Shown: positions 1 to 13,300 of the stretch, in pieces | Layout of the letters: every line of letters begins with the position of its first letter | Position numbering within the stretch: position 1 is the first letter of the stretch | NCBI GenBank assembly: GCA_947044405.1 | Contig: CAMRHE010001108.1 | Coordinates: 62,001-126,000 of the forward strand | DNA: 64,000 nt | Source: Leptodactylus fallax | Taxonomy: Eukaryota; Chordata; Amphibia; Anura; Leptodactylidae | Direction: 5' to 3' | Made by a program: the position numbers and the translations under genes | The notes under the pieces: generated by a model | Databases searched by the model: none | Seen by the model: only the letters and a program-made list of their open reading frames with translations | What the model was told of the DNA's origin: nothing

Positions 1-2530
1 TCTGGGGGACATTATAAGGTGAAGGTATATTAAGGGGGACATTATAAGATGGAGGTATATTAAAAGGTTATTTTTAAGGTGGAGGGATATCCAGAGGGAA
101 ATTTCTACGTGCGAGGATATTCAGGGGGACATTATAAAGTAAAGGGATATTCAGGGGAACACTACAAGGTGGAGGGATATTCAGGGGACATTATAAGGTG
201 AAAGGGATAGTCAGGGGGACATTATAAGGTGGGGGGATATTCGGGGGACATTATAAAGGAAAGGGATGTTCAGGGGGACATTATAAAATGGAGGGATATT
301 CAGAGGGACATTATAAGGCGGAGGGATATTTAGTGAGACATTATAAAGTGGAGGGATATTCAGGGGGACTTTATAAGGTGAAAGGCTAGTCAGGGGGACA
401 TTATAATTTGTAGGGATATTCAGGGAGACACTATAAGGTGGAGGAATATTCGTGGGGATATTATAAGGTGGAGGGATATTCAGGGGGACATTATAAAGTG
501 GAGGGATGTTCATGGAGAAATTTTAAAGTGGAGGGATATTAACGGACATTATAATGTGAATGGATATTCATGGTGACATTATAAAATGGAGGGATATTCA
601 GGGGGATATTTTAGGTTGGGGGAATATTCAGGGGGACATTATAAGGTTAAGGGATATTCAGGGGACATTATAAGATGGAGCGGTATTTAGAGGGATATTA
701 TAAAGTAGAGGGATATTCAGTGGAACACTACAAGGTGTAGCGATATTTAGGGGGACATTATAAGGTGGGAGGATATTCAGGGGGATATTATAAGATGGAG
801 GGATATTTAGGGAGACATTATAAGGTGGAGGGATATTATTCAGGGGGACATTATAAGGTGAGGGATAGTCAGAGGGACATTATAAAGTGGTGGGGTATTC
901 AGGGGGACATTGTAAGGTGGAGGAATATTCAATGGGACATAAGGTGAAAGGATAGTCAGAGGGACATTATAAGGTGGAGGAATATTCAGGGGGACATTAT
1001 AAGGTGGAGGGATATTCAGGGGGACATTATAAGGTGTAGGGGTATTCAGGGTGACATTATAAGGTGGAGAGATATTCAGGGAGACATTATAAGGTGAATG
1101 GATAGTCAGGGGGACATTATAAATTGGAGAGACATTCAGGGGGACACTATAAAGTGGAGGGATATTCAGGGGGACATTATAAGGTGGAGGGATATTCAGG
1201 GGTACATTATAAAGTGAAAGGATAGTCAGGGGAAATTATAAGGTTAAGGGATATTCAGGGAGACATTGTAAAATGCAGGGATATTCAGGGGGACATTATA
1301 AGTTGGAGGGATCTTCAGGGGGACATTATAAGGTGGAGGGAAATTCTGGGACATTATAAAGTGGAGGGATATTCTGGGGGACATTATAAGGTGGAGGGAA
1401 ATTCTGGGACATTATAAAGTGGAGGGATATTCTGGGGGACATTATAAGGTGAAGGTATATTAAGGGGGACATTATAAGATGGAGGTATATTAAAAGGTTA
1501 TTTTTAAGGTGGAGGGATATCCAGAGGGAAATTTCTACGTGCGAGGATATTCAGGGGGACATTATAAAGTAAAGGGATATTCAGGGGAACACTACAAGGT
1601 GGAGGGATATTCAGGGGACATTATAAGGTGAAAGGGATAGTCAGGGGGACATTATAAGGTGGGGGGATATTCGGGGGACATTATAAAGGAAAGGGATGTT
1701 CAGGGGGACATTATAAAATGGAGGGATATTCAGAGGGACATTATAAGGCGGAGGGATATTTAGTGAGACATTATAAAGTGGAGGGATATTCAGGGGGACT
1801 TTATAAGGTGAAAGGCTAGTCAGGGGGACATTATAATTTGTAGGGATATTCAGGGAGACACTATAAGGTGGAGGAATATTCGTGGGGATATTATAAGGTG
1901 GAGGGATATTCAGGGGGACATTATAAAGTGGAGGGATGTTCATGGAGAAATTTTAAAGTGGAGGGATATTAACGGACATTATAATGTGAATGGATATTCA
2001 TGGTGACATTATAAAATGGAGGGATATTCAGGGGGGATATTTTAGGTTGGGGGAATATTCAGGGGGACATTATAAGGTTAAGGGATATTCAGGGGACATT
2101 ATAAGATGGAGCGGTATTTAGAGGGATATTATAAAGTAGAGGGATATTCAGTGGAACACTACAAGGTGTAGCGATATTTAGGGGGACATTATAAGGTGGG
2201 AGGATATTCAGGGGGATATTATAAGATGGAGGGATATTTAGGGAGACATTATAAGGTGGAGGGATATTATTCAGGGGGACATTATAAGGTGGAGGGATAG
2301 TCAGAGGGACATTATAAAGTGGTGGGGTATTCAGGGGGACATTGTAAGGTGGAGGAATATTCAATGGGACATAAGGTGAAAGGATAGTCAGAGGGACATT
2401 ATAAGGTGGAGGAATATTCAGGGGGACATTATAAGGTGGAGGGATATTCAGGGGGACATTATAAGGTGTAGGGGTATTCAGGGTGACATTATAAGGTGGA
2501 GAGATATTCAGGGAGACATAAGGTGGAAGG
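1..2530. repeat. 1.43-kb higher-order duplication inside the 30-bp array
   Basis: The sequence starting at position 1 starts again at 1431 and runs almost identically for about 1.1 kb. The minus-strand frames at 211-513 and 1641-1943 are exactly 1430 bp apart and have the same translation. Small differences exist: one extra G in the G run near 2031, and two extra bases (GG) near 2290. The copies diverge around 1080 versus 2513. The near-identity contrasts with the strong divergence among neighbouring 30-bp units, so this is a recent large-block duplication or a local assembly duplication. Confidence 0.9.
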
Positions 2531-2600
2531 ATATTCAGGGGACATTATAAGGTGGGGGCTTGTTCAGGGGGATATTATAATGTGGGGGCCACAATGAGGG
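1..2600. repeat. 30-bp minisatellite array (runs off left edge)
   Basis: Tandem copies of a roughly 30-bp unit with the core GGGGGACATTATAAGGTGGA followed by GGGATATTCA. Unit spacing is mostly 30 bp, so the visible part holds about 85 copies. Units differ by many point changes (AAGGTG/AAAGTG, GATATT/GATAGT), so this is an old, diverged array. The last clear units fade out around 2560-2660. Because 30 is a multiple of three, one minus-strand frame reads as a 10-residue repeat rich in N, P, L and Y (for example 211-513 and 1641-1943). I regard that as a by-product, not a gene. The array starts before the window. Confidence 0.95.
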
Positions 2601-3735
2601 TAGCAATATACCATATAGATTTCAGTGGGACATTATATAAAGTTATGGCCACTATAAGGGATAATAATAATAATACTGTGTGGACACAGATGGGACATGG
2701 ATGGGAATGGGTGAAGCCAAAGTGCCAGTGGGCGGGGCAGGAGGTGGGGCTTACTATACAAATCTTTGCCATTGCACGCTATGTGCTCTATACATTTTTC
2801 CTCTCTTCCAATCCTTTGAAGGTTGTGAGGTATGTAACCAGGTTCGGACCGCCCCACAGGGGAGCTGCTATATAAGGGGTGCAGCAGTAGCAGTTACTAC
2901 CGGATACTGGACCCTGAGGGGCCCTGACTCTGCCACATAAAGTCTAACACTATTCTAAATGGCACAATGTAAGAAAGGGCCCCACCACAGAGTCTGCATT
3001 ACACCCAGGATCTTCAAGTTATGCCTCTGAGGTGAATCCTCTGCTGGTCCCTTAAAGGGGTTCTCCAGCTTCCAAAGATAATCTGCCAATCTATCTCCTC
3101 CCTGCTCCCTTGTGCAGCCTTTGCTTGGCTTTATTTTACTTGCTGCTCCTTGTATCTCTGTTATTTACATGCAGTGAATCTGTGGACAGACTACATTTCC
3201 CAGGATTCATCTGCCTGCTCTCACTCTCTGTAGAGTCCGTCTTGTGTCTCACTTCTTCAGTCCGTGCAGCTTTGCTCTCCTCCTCCTATCTGACTAGGTA
3301 ATAAATCACTCCCATGAGTGGCTTCAAGGAGCTCGGAGGTCATGTGCTGCTGTGACGTTTCATTTGCTTGCTGAACTGCTCACAGGGAGGGGTAATAAGC
3401 TTGCAAATAAAATGTCACAGCTGAGGTCAATAACCTGAATTTAAAAAGGATATATCAGGAAGTGTTTTGTATGGATGCCTCCTGTGAATGTAGGGAATAA
3501 TGGGACACTTTGGACCTGGCCACAGACATATTAGATTCCAGATTTGCAGAAAGTCCTGGCCTCTCGGAGTTGTTGGAGCTGTGGTCTGGTGAGGGGCAGG
3601 AATGGGGTCTGCAGTGGTCACTGTGTAAGACGAGCTGCAGCCCCTCACCATGGGCTACTTTCTGTAGGGTCGTTTACTGTGGTGAGTTTATGGCACAAAC
3701 CCTGTGGAAATATTTCATACTCCGCAATGGCTGCC
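2601..3735. other. Non-coding spacer with dispersed-repeat debris
   Basis: No supported gene. It begins with degenerate array sequence. Around 2869-2876 there is a TATATAAGG box about 40 bp downstream of a GC-rich stretch and followed by GCAGCAGTAGCAG, which could be a promoter of a decayed LTR element, but I see no matching second LTR. At about 3053 a TTAAAGGGGTTCTCCAGC stretch begins, a type of sequence common in dispersed anuran repeats. It is followed by a pyrimidine-rich block and two AATAAA-like motifs near 3300 and 3408. The short open frames here have no recognisable domain. Confidence 0.5.
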
Positions 3736-4170
3736 CCACCCCACTCCATTTGGACCAGGGGGCCTACACTGAGGGGTGCAGGCAATATCAAATACGAAAG
3801 ACGCGCACCAGCCCATATCATCCCCCGGGGATCGGCCTGTGCACGGATACACTGCACACTATTATGGCCTTACTATTATGTATATGGACAAGGTGCATGC
3901 GACTGCTGGGTATTCTCCATTTATGCTGTTGTTCACACTGAACGGGATGAAGCAGGTGTGTAAACCACTGAAGACCTGGACGCTGCAGTCCCGGATGAGA
4001 GACCACCGGTGGTTAGTGCGGGAGATCTATAAGTCCCCAGGAGGAGGGCTGACACCCCATGATGGGACTGGGATGTGGGATCGGTCTGAGTGACGAGACA
4101 GAACGTTGATCCCAACCTGGTTCCTGTATACAGGGTGCAGCCTGTAGAAGGGTTTGGGGCACCCCCCATA
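3736..4170 (+). pseudogene. Decayed Ty3/Gypsy-like integrase fragment
   Basis: Conceptual translation shows the C-terminal half of a retroelement integrase core, split over three + frames. Frame 1 has a DQG motif, then a KTRTSPYHPPG stretch close to the family's KTRTTPYHPQGNG block. From about 3885 a second frame has HATAGYSPF, like the conserved TGYSPF of Gypsy integrases. Around 4105-4150 a third frame has a PVYRVQP stretch resembling the end of the integrase C-terminal region. There is no intact start, catalytic triad or reverse transcriptase. The frame shifts show a dead copy. A domesticated GIN-type gene is less likely because the frame is broken at least twice. Confidence 0.6.
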
Positions 4171-4372
4171 TATATATAGCTAGGACATGAAGACAAGGAT
4201 TACTGGGATCCACTCCTGCCAGGAGAAGCGACAGGGACTATGGAAGGAGAGGACTAGCGGGGCCACCACTACCTCTGAGGGGTTTCAGGGACCGACTTTG
4301 GTCCTTGGCCTGGAGGTTTTCTGTTCCAAAATAGATTTTTCATACTGATGACCTGTCCACAGCATCTGATCT
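4171..4372. other. Spacer between integrase relic and 40-bp array
   Basis: No gene is seen. It ends in CATACTGATGACCTGTCCAC followed by a CATCTGATCTGTGGGGGT stretch. This resembles a dispersed anuran element, so the neighbouring array may have started inside such an element. Confidence 0.4.
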
Positions 4373-7300
4373 GTGGGGGTATGATGATCAGACTGATATA
4401 GGAGCAGACAATGTGATTGTATGATGATCAGACTGATATAGGAGCAGACAATGTGATTGTATGATGATCAGACTGATATAGGAGCAGACAATGTGATTGT
4501 ATGATGATCAGACTGATATAGGAGCAGACAATGTGATTGTATGATGATCAGACTGTGATACAGGAGCAGACAATGTGATTGTATGATGATCAGACTGATA
4601 TAGGAGCAGACAATGTGATTGTATGATAATCAGACTGATATAGGAGCAGACAATGTGATTGTATGATGATCAGACTGATATAGCAGCAGACAATGTGATT
4701 GTATGATAATCAGACTGATATAGGAGCAGACAATGTGATTGTATGATGATCAGACTGTGATACAGGAGCAGACAATGTGATTGTATGATGATCAGACTGA
4801 TATAGGAGCAGACAATGTGATTGTATGATAATCAGACTGATATAGGAGCAGACAATGTGATTGTATGATGATCAGACTGTGATACAGGAGCAGACAATGT
4901 GATTGTATGATAATCAGACTGATATAGGAGCAGACAATGTGATTGTATGATGATCAGACTGATATAGGAGCAGACAATGTGATTGTATGATGATCAGACT
5001 GATACAGGAGCAGACAATGTGATTGTATGATGATCAGACTGATATAGGAGCAGACAATGTGATTGTATGATGATCAGACTGATATAGGAGCAGACAATGT
5101 GATTGTATGATGATCAGACTGATACAGGAGCAGACAATGTGATTGTATGATGATCAGACTGATATAGGAGCAGACAATGTGATTGTATGATAATCAGACT
5201 GATATAGGAGCAGACAATGTGATTGTATGATGATCAGACTGATACAGGAGCAGACAATGTGATTGTATGATGATCAGACTGATATAGGAGCAGACAATGT
5301 GATTGTATGATAATCAGACTGATATAGGAGCAGACAATGTGATTGTATGATGATCAGACTGATACAGGAGCAGACAATGTGATTGTATGATGATCAGACT
5401 GATATAGGAGCAGACAATGTGATTGTATGATAATCAGACTGATATAGGAGCAGACAATGTGATTGTATGATGATCAGACTGATACAGGAGCAGACAATGT
5501 GATTGTATGATGATCAGACTGATATAGGAGCAGACAATGTGATTGTATGATGATCAGACTGATATAGGAGCAGACAATGTGATTGTATGATGATCAGACT
5601 GATATAGGAGCAGACAATGTGATTGTATGATGATCAGACTGATATAGGAGCAGACAATGTGATTGTATGATAATCAGACTGATATAGGAGCAGACAATGT
5701 GATTGTATGATGATCAGACGATATAGGAGCAGACGGTGCCTGATATAGGAGCAGACAATGTGATTGTATGATGATCAGACTGTGATACAGGAGCAGACAA
5801 TGTGATTGTATGATGATCAGACTTGATATAGGAGCAGACAATGTGATTGTATGATGATCAGACTTGATATAGGAGCAGACAATGTGATTGTATGATGATC
5901 AGACTGTGATACAGGAGCAGACAATGTGATTGTATGATGATCAGACTGTGATACAGGAGCAGACAATGTGATTGTATGATGATCAGACTTGATATAGGAG
6001 CAGACAATGTGATTGTATGATGATCAGACTGTTATACAGGAGCAGACAATGTGATTGTATGATGATCAGACTGATATAGGAGCAGACAATGTGATTGTAT
6101 GATGATCAGACTGATATAGGAGCAGACAATGTGATTGTATGATGATCAGACTGATATAGGAGCAGACAATGTGATTGTATGATGATCAGACTGATACAGG
6201 AGCAGACAATGTGATTGTATGATGATCAGACTGATACAGGAGCAGACAATGTGATTGTATGATGATCAGACTGATATAGGAGCAGACAATGTGATTGTAT
6301 GATGATCAGACTGTGATACAGGAGCAGACAATGTGATTGTATGATGATCAGACTGATATAGGAGCAGACAATGTGATTGTATGATGATCAGACTGATATA
6401 GGAGCAGACAATGTGATTGTATGATGATCAGACTGATACAGGAGCAGACAATGTGATTGTATGATGATCAGACTGATATAGGAGCAGACAATGTGATTGT
6501 ATGATGATCAGACTGATATAGGAGCAGACAATGTGATTGTATGATGATCAGACTGATACAGGAGCAGACAATGTGATTGTATGATGATCAGACTGATATA
6601 GGAGCAGACAATGTGATTGTATGATGATCAGACTGATAAGGAGAGAAAATGTGATTGGAGCTAGGAGACAATGTGATTGTATGATGATCAGACTGATATA
6701 GGAGCAGACAATGTGATTGTATGATAATCAGACTGATATAGGAGCAGACAATGTGATTGTATGATGATCAGACTGTGATACAGGAGCAGACAATGTGATT
6801 GTATGATGATCAGACTGATATAGGAGCAGACAATGTGATTGTATGATGATCAGACTTGATATAGGAGCAGACAATGTGATTGTATGATGATCAGACTGTG
6901 ATACAGGAGCAGACAATGTGATTGTATGATGATCAGACTGTGATACAGGAGCAGACAATGTGATTGTATGATGATCAGACTGATATAGGAGCAGACAATG
7001 TGATTGTATGATGATCAGACTGTGATACAGGAGCAGACAATGTGATTGTATGATGATCAGACTGATATAGGAGCAGACAATGTGATTGTATGATGATCAG
7101 ACTGATATAGGAGCAGACAATGTGATTGTATGATGATCAGACTGATACAGGAGCAGACAATGTGATTGTATGATGATCAGACTGATACAGGAGCAGACAA
7201 TGTGATTGTATGATGATCAGACTGATATAGGAGCAGACAATGTGATTGTATGATGATCAGACTGTGATACAGGAGCAGACAATGTGATTGTATGATGATC

Positions 7301-10300
7301 AGACTGATATAGGAGCAGACAATGTGATTGTATGATGATCAGACTGATATAGGAGCAGACAATGTGATTGTATGATGATCAGACTGATATAGGAGCAGAC
7401 AATGTGATTGTATGATGATCAGACTTGATATAGGAGCAGACAATGTGATTGTATGATGATCAGACTGATATAGGAGCAGACAATGTGATTGTATGATGAT
7501 CAGACTGATATAGGAGCAGACAATGTGATTGTATGATGATCAGACTGATATAGGAGCAGACAATGTGATTGTATGATGATCAGACTGATATAGGAGCAGA
7601 CAATGTGATTGTATGATGATCAGACTGATATAGGAGCAGACAATGTGATTGTATGATGATCAGACTGATATAGGAGCAGACAATGTGATTGTATGATGAT
7701 CAGACTGTGATACAGGAGCAGACAATGTGATTGTATGATGATCAGACTGATATAGGAGCAGACAATGTGATTGTATGATGATCAGACTGATATAGGAGCA
7801 GACAATGTGATTGTATGATGATCAGACTTGATACAGGAGCAGACAATGTGATTGTATGATGATCAGACTGATATAGGAGCAGACAATGTGATTGTATGAT
7901 GATCAGACTGATATAGGAGCAGACAATGTGATTGTATGATGATCAGACTGTGATACAGGAGCAGACAATGTGATTGTATGATGATCAGACTGATATAGGA
8001 GCAGACAATGTGATTGTATGATGATCAGACTGATATAGGAGCAGACAATGTGATTGTATGATGATCAGACTTGATACAGGAGCAGACAATGTGATTGTAT
8101 GATGATCAGACTGATATAGGAGCAGACAATGTGATTGTATGATGATCAGACTTGATACAGGAGCAGACAATGTGATTGTATGATGATCAGACTGTGATAC
8201 AGGAGCAGACAATGTGATTGTATGATGATCAGACTGTTATACAGGAGCAGACAATGTGATTGTATGATGATCAGACTGTGATACAGGAGCAGACAATGTG
8301 ATTGTATGATGATCAGACTTGATATAGGAGCAGACAATGTGATTGTATGATGATCAGACTGATATAGGAGCAGACAATGTGATTGTATGATGATCAGACT
8401 GTGATACAGGAGCAGACAATGTGATTGTATGATGATCAGACTGATATAGGAGCAGACAATGTGATTGTATGATGATCAGACTGATATAGGAGCAGACAAT
8501 GTGATTGTATGATGATCAGACTTGATACAGGAGCAGACAATGTGATTGTATGATGATCAGACTGATATAGGAGCAGACAATGTGATTGTATGATGATCAG
8601 ACTGTGATACAGGAGCAGACAATGTGATTGTATGATGATCAGACTGTGATACAGGAGCAGACAATGTGATTGTATGATGATCAGACTGTGATACAGGAGC
8701 AGACAATGTGATTGTATGATGATCAGACTGTGATATAGGAGCAGACAATGTGATTGTATGATGATCAGACTGTGATACAGGAGCAGACAATGTGATTGTA
8801 TGATGATCAGACTTGATATAGGAGCAGACAATGTGATTGTATGATGATCAGACTGATATAGGAGCAGACAATGTGATTGTATGATGATCAGACTGTGATA
8901 CAGGAGCAGACAATGTGATTGTATGATGATCAGACTGATATAGGAGCAGACAATGTGATTGTATGATGATCAGACTGATATAGGAGCAGACAATGTGATT
9001 GTATGATGATCAGACTGTGATATAGGAGCAGACAATGTGATTGTATGATGATCAGACTGTGATACAGGAGCAGACAATGTGATTGTATGATGATCAGACT
9101 GATATAGGAGCAGACAATGTGATTGTATGATGATCAGACTGATATAGGAGCAGACAATGTGATTGTATGATGATCAGACTGATATAGGAGCAGACAATGT
9201 GATTGTATGATGATCAGACGATACAGGCAGACATGTGATTGTATGATGATCAGACTGATACAGGAGCAGACAATGTGATTGTATGATGATCAGACTGATA
9301 CAGGAGCAGACAATGTGATTGTATGATGATCAGACTGATATAGGAGCAGACAATGTGATTGTATGATGATCAGACTGTGATACAGGAGCAGACAATGTGA
9401 TTGTATGATGATCAGACTGTGATACAGGAGCAGACAATGTGATTGTATGATGATCAGACTGTGATACAGGAGCAGACAATGTGATTGTATGATGATCAGA
9501 CTGATATAGGAGCAGACAATGTGATTGTATGATGATCAGACTGATATAGGAGCAGACAATGTGATTGTATGATGATCAGACTTGATATAGGAGCAGACAA
9601 TGTGATTGTATGATGATCAGACTGATATAGGAGCAGACAATGTGATTGTATGATGATCAGACTGATATAGGAGCAGACAATGTGATTGTATGATGATCAG
9701 ACTGATATAGGAGCAGACAATGTGATTGTATGATGATCAGACTGTGATACAGGAGCAGACAATGTGATTGTATGATGATCAGACTGATATAGGAGCAGAC
9801 AATGTGATTGTATGATGATCAGACTGATATAGGAGCAGACAATGTGATTGTATGATGATCAGACTGTGATACAGGAGCAGACAATGTGATTGTATGATGA
9901 TCAGACTGATATAGGAGCAGACAATGTGATTGTATGATGATCAGACTGATATAGGAGCAGACAATGTGATTGTATGATGATCAGACTGATATAGGAGCAG
10001 ACAATGTGATTGTATGATGATCAGACTTGATACAGGAGCAGACAATGTGATTGTATGATGATCAGACTTGATATAGGAGCAGACAATGTGATTGTATGAT
10101 GATCAGACTGATATAGGAGCAGACAATGTGATTGTATGATGATCAGACTGTGATACAGGAGCAGACAATGTGATTGTATGATGATCAGACTGATATAGGA
10201 GCAGACAATGTGATTGTATGATGATCAGACTGATATAGGAGCAGACAATGTGATTGTATGATGATCAGACTTGATACAGGAGCAGACAATGTGATTGTAT

Positions 10301-13300
10301 GATGATCAGACTGATATAGGAGCAGACAATGTGATTGTATGATGATCAGACTGATACAGGAGCAGACAATGTGATTGTATGATGATCAGACTGATATAGG
10401 AGCAGACAATGTGATTGTATGATGATCAGACTGATATAGGAGCAGACAATGTGATTGTATGATGATCAGACTGATATAGGAGCAGACAATGTGATTGTAT
10501 GATGATCAGACTGATATAGGAGCAGACAATGTGATTGTATGATGATCAGACTGATATAGGAGCAGACAATGTGATTGTATGATGATCAGACTGATATAGG
10601 AGCAGACAATGTGATTGTATGATGATCAGACTGATATAGGAGCAGACAATGTGATTGTATGATGATCAGACTTGATATAGGAGCAGACAATGTGATTGTA
10701 TGATGATCAGACTGATATAGGAGCAGACAATGTGATTGTATGATGATCAGACTGTGATACAGGAGCAGACAATGTGATTGTATGATGATCAGACTGTGAT
10801 ACAGGAGCAGACAATGTGATTGTATGATAATCAGACTGATATAGGAGCAGACAATGTGATTGTATGATGATCAGACTGTGATATAGGAGCAGACAATGTG
10901 ATTGTATGATGATCAGACTGATATAGGAGCAGACAATGTGATTGTATGATGATCAGACTGATATAGGAGCAGACAATGTGATTGTATGATGATCAGACTG
11001 TGATACAGGAGCAGACAATGTGATTGTATGATGATCAGACTGTGATACAGGAGCAGACAATGTGATTGTATGATGATCAGACTGTGATACAGGAGCAGAC
11101 AATGTGATTGTATGATGATCAGACTGATATAGGAGCAGACAATGTGATTGTATGATGATCAGACTGTGATACAGGAGCAGACAATGTGATTGTATGATGA
11201 TCAGACTTGATACAGGAGCAGACAATGTGATTGTATGATGATCAGACTGATATAGGAGCAGACAATGTGATTGTATGATGATCAGACTGTGATACAGGAG
11301 CAGACAATGTGATTGTATGATGATCAGACTTGATATAGGAGCAGACAATGTGATTGTATGATGATCAGACTGATATAGGAGCAGACAATGTGATTGTATG
11401 ATGATCAGACTGATATAGGAGCAGACAATGTGATTGTATGATGATCAGACTGATATAGGAGCAGACAATGTGATTGTATGATGATCAGACTGATATAGGA
11501 GCAGACAATGTGATTGTATGATGATCAGACTGATATAGGAGCAGACAATGTGATTGTATGATGATCAGACTGATATAGGAGCAGACAATGTGATTGTATG
11601 ATGATCAGACTGTGATACAGGAGCAGACAATGTGATTGTATGATGATCAGACTGATATAGGAGCAGACAATGTGATTGTATGATGATCAGACTTGATACA
11701 GGAGCAGACAATGTGATTGTATGATGATCAGACTGTGATATAGGAGCAGACAATGTGATTGTATGATGATCAGACTGATATAGGAGCAGACAATGTGATT
11801 GTATGATGATCAGACTGTGATACAGGAGCAGACAATGTGATTGTATGATGATCAGACTGATATAGGAGCAGACAATGTGATTGTATGATGATCAGACTGT
11901 GATACAGGAGCAGACAATGTGATTGTATGATGATCAGACTGATATAGGAGCAGACAATGTGATTGTATGATGATCAGACTGTGATATAGGAGCAGACAAT
12001 GTGATTGTATGATGATCAGACTGATATAGGAGCAGACAATGTGATTGTATGATGATCAGACTGATATAGGAGCAGACAATGTGATTGTATGATGATCAGA
12101 CTGTGATACAGGAGCAGACAATGTGATTGTATGATGATCAGACTTGATATAGGAGCAGACAATGTGATTGTATGATGATCAGACTGATATAGGAGCAGAC
12201 AATGTGATTGTATGATGATCAGACTGTGATAGGATATAGGAGCAGACAATGTGATTGTATGATGATCAGACTGTGATACAGGAGCAGACAATGTGATTGT
12301 ATGATGATCAGACTGATATAGGAGCAGACAATGTGATTGTATGATGATCAGACTGATATAGGAGCAGACAATGTGATTGTATGATGATCAGACTTGATAC
12401 AGGAGCAGACAATGTGATTGTATGATGATCAGACTGATATAGGAGCAGACAATGTGATTGTATGATGATCAGACTTGATACAGGAGCAGACAATGTGATT
12501 GTATGATGATCAGACTGATATAGGAGCAGACAATGTGATTGTATGATGATCAGACTGATATAGGAGCAGACAATGTGATTGTATGATAATCAGACTGATA
12601 TAGGAGCAGACAATGTGATTGTATGATGATCAGACTGATACAGGAGCAGACAATGTGATTGTATGATGATCAGACTGATATAGGAGCAGACAATGTGATT
12701 GTATGATGATCAGACTGTGATACAGGAGCAGACAATGTGATTGTATGATGATCAGACTGATATAGGAGCAGACAATGTGATTGTATGATGATCAGACTGT
12801 GATACAGGAGCAGACAATGTGATTGTATGATGATCAGACGTGATATAGGAGCAGACAATGTGATTGTATGATGATCAGACTTGATATAGGAGCAGACAAT
12901 GTGATTGTATGATGATCAGACTGATATAGGAGCAGACAATGTGATTGTATGATGATCAGACTGTGATACAGGAGCAGACAATGTGATTGTATGATGATCA
13001 GACTGATATAGGAGCAGACAATGTGATTGTATGATGATCAGACTGATACAGGAGCAGACAATGTGATTGTATGATGATCAGACTGTGATACAGGAGCAGA
13101 CAATGTGATTGTATGATGATCAGACTGATACAGGAGCAGACAATGTGATTGTATGATGATCAGACTGATACAGGAGCAGACAATGTGATTGTATGATGAT
13201 CAGACTGTGATACAGGAGCAGACAATGTGATTGTATGATGATCAGACTGTGATACAGGAGCAGACAATGTGATTGTATGATGATCAGACTGATATAGGAG

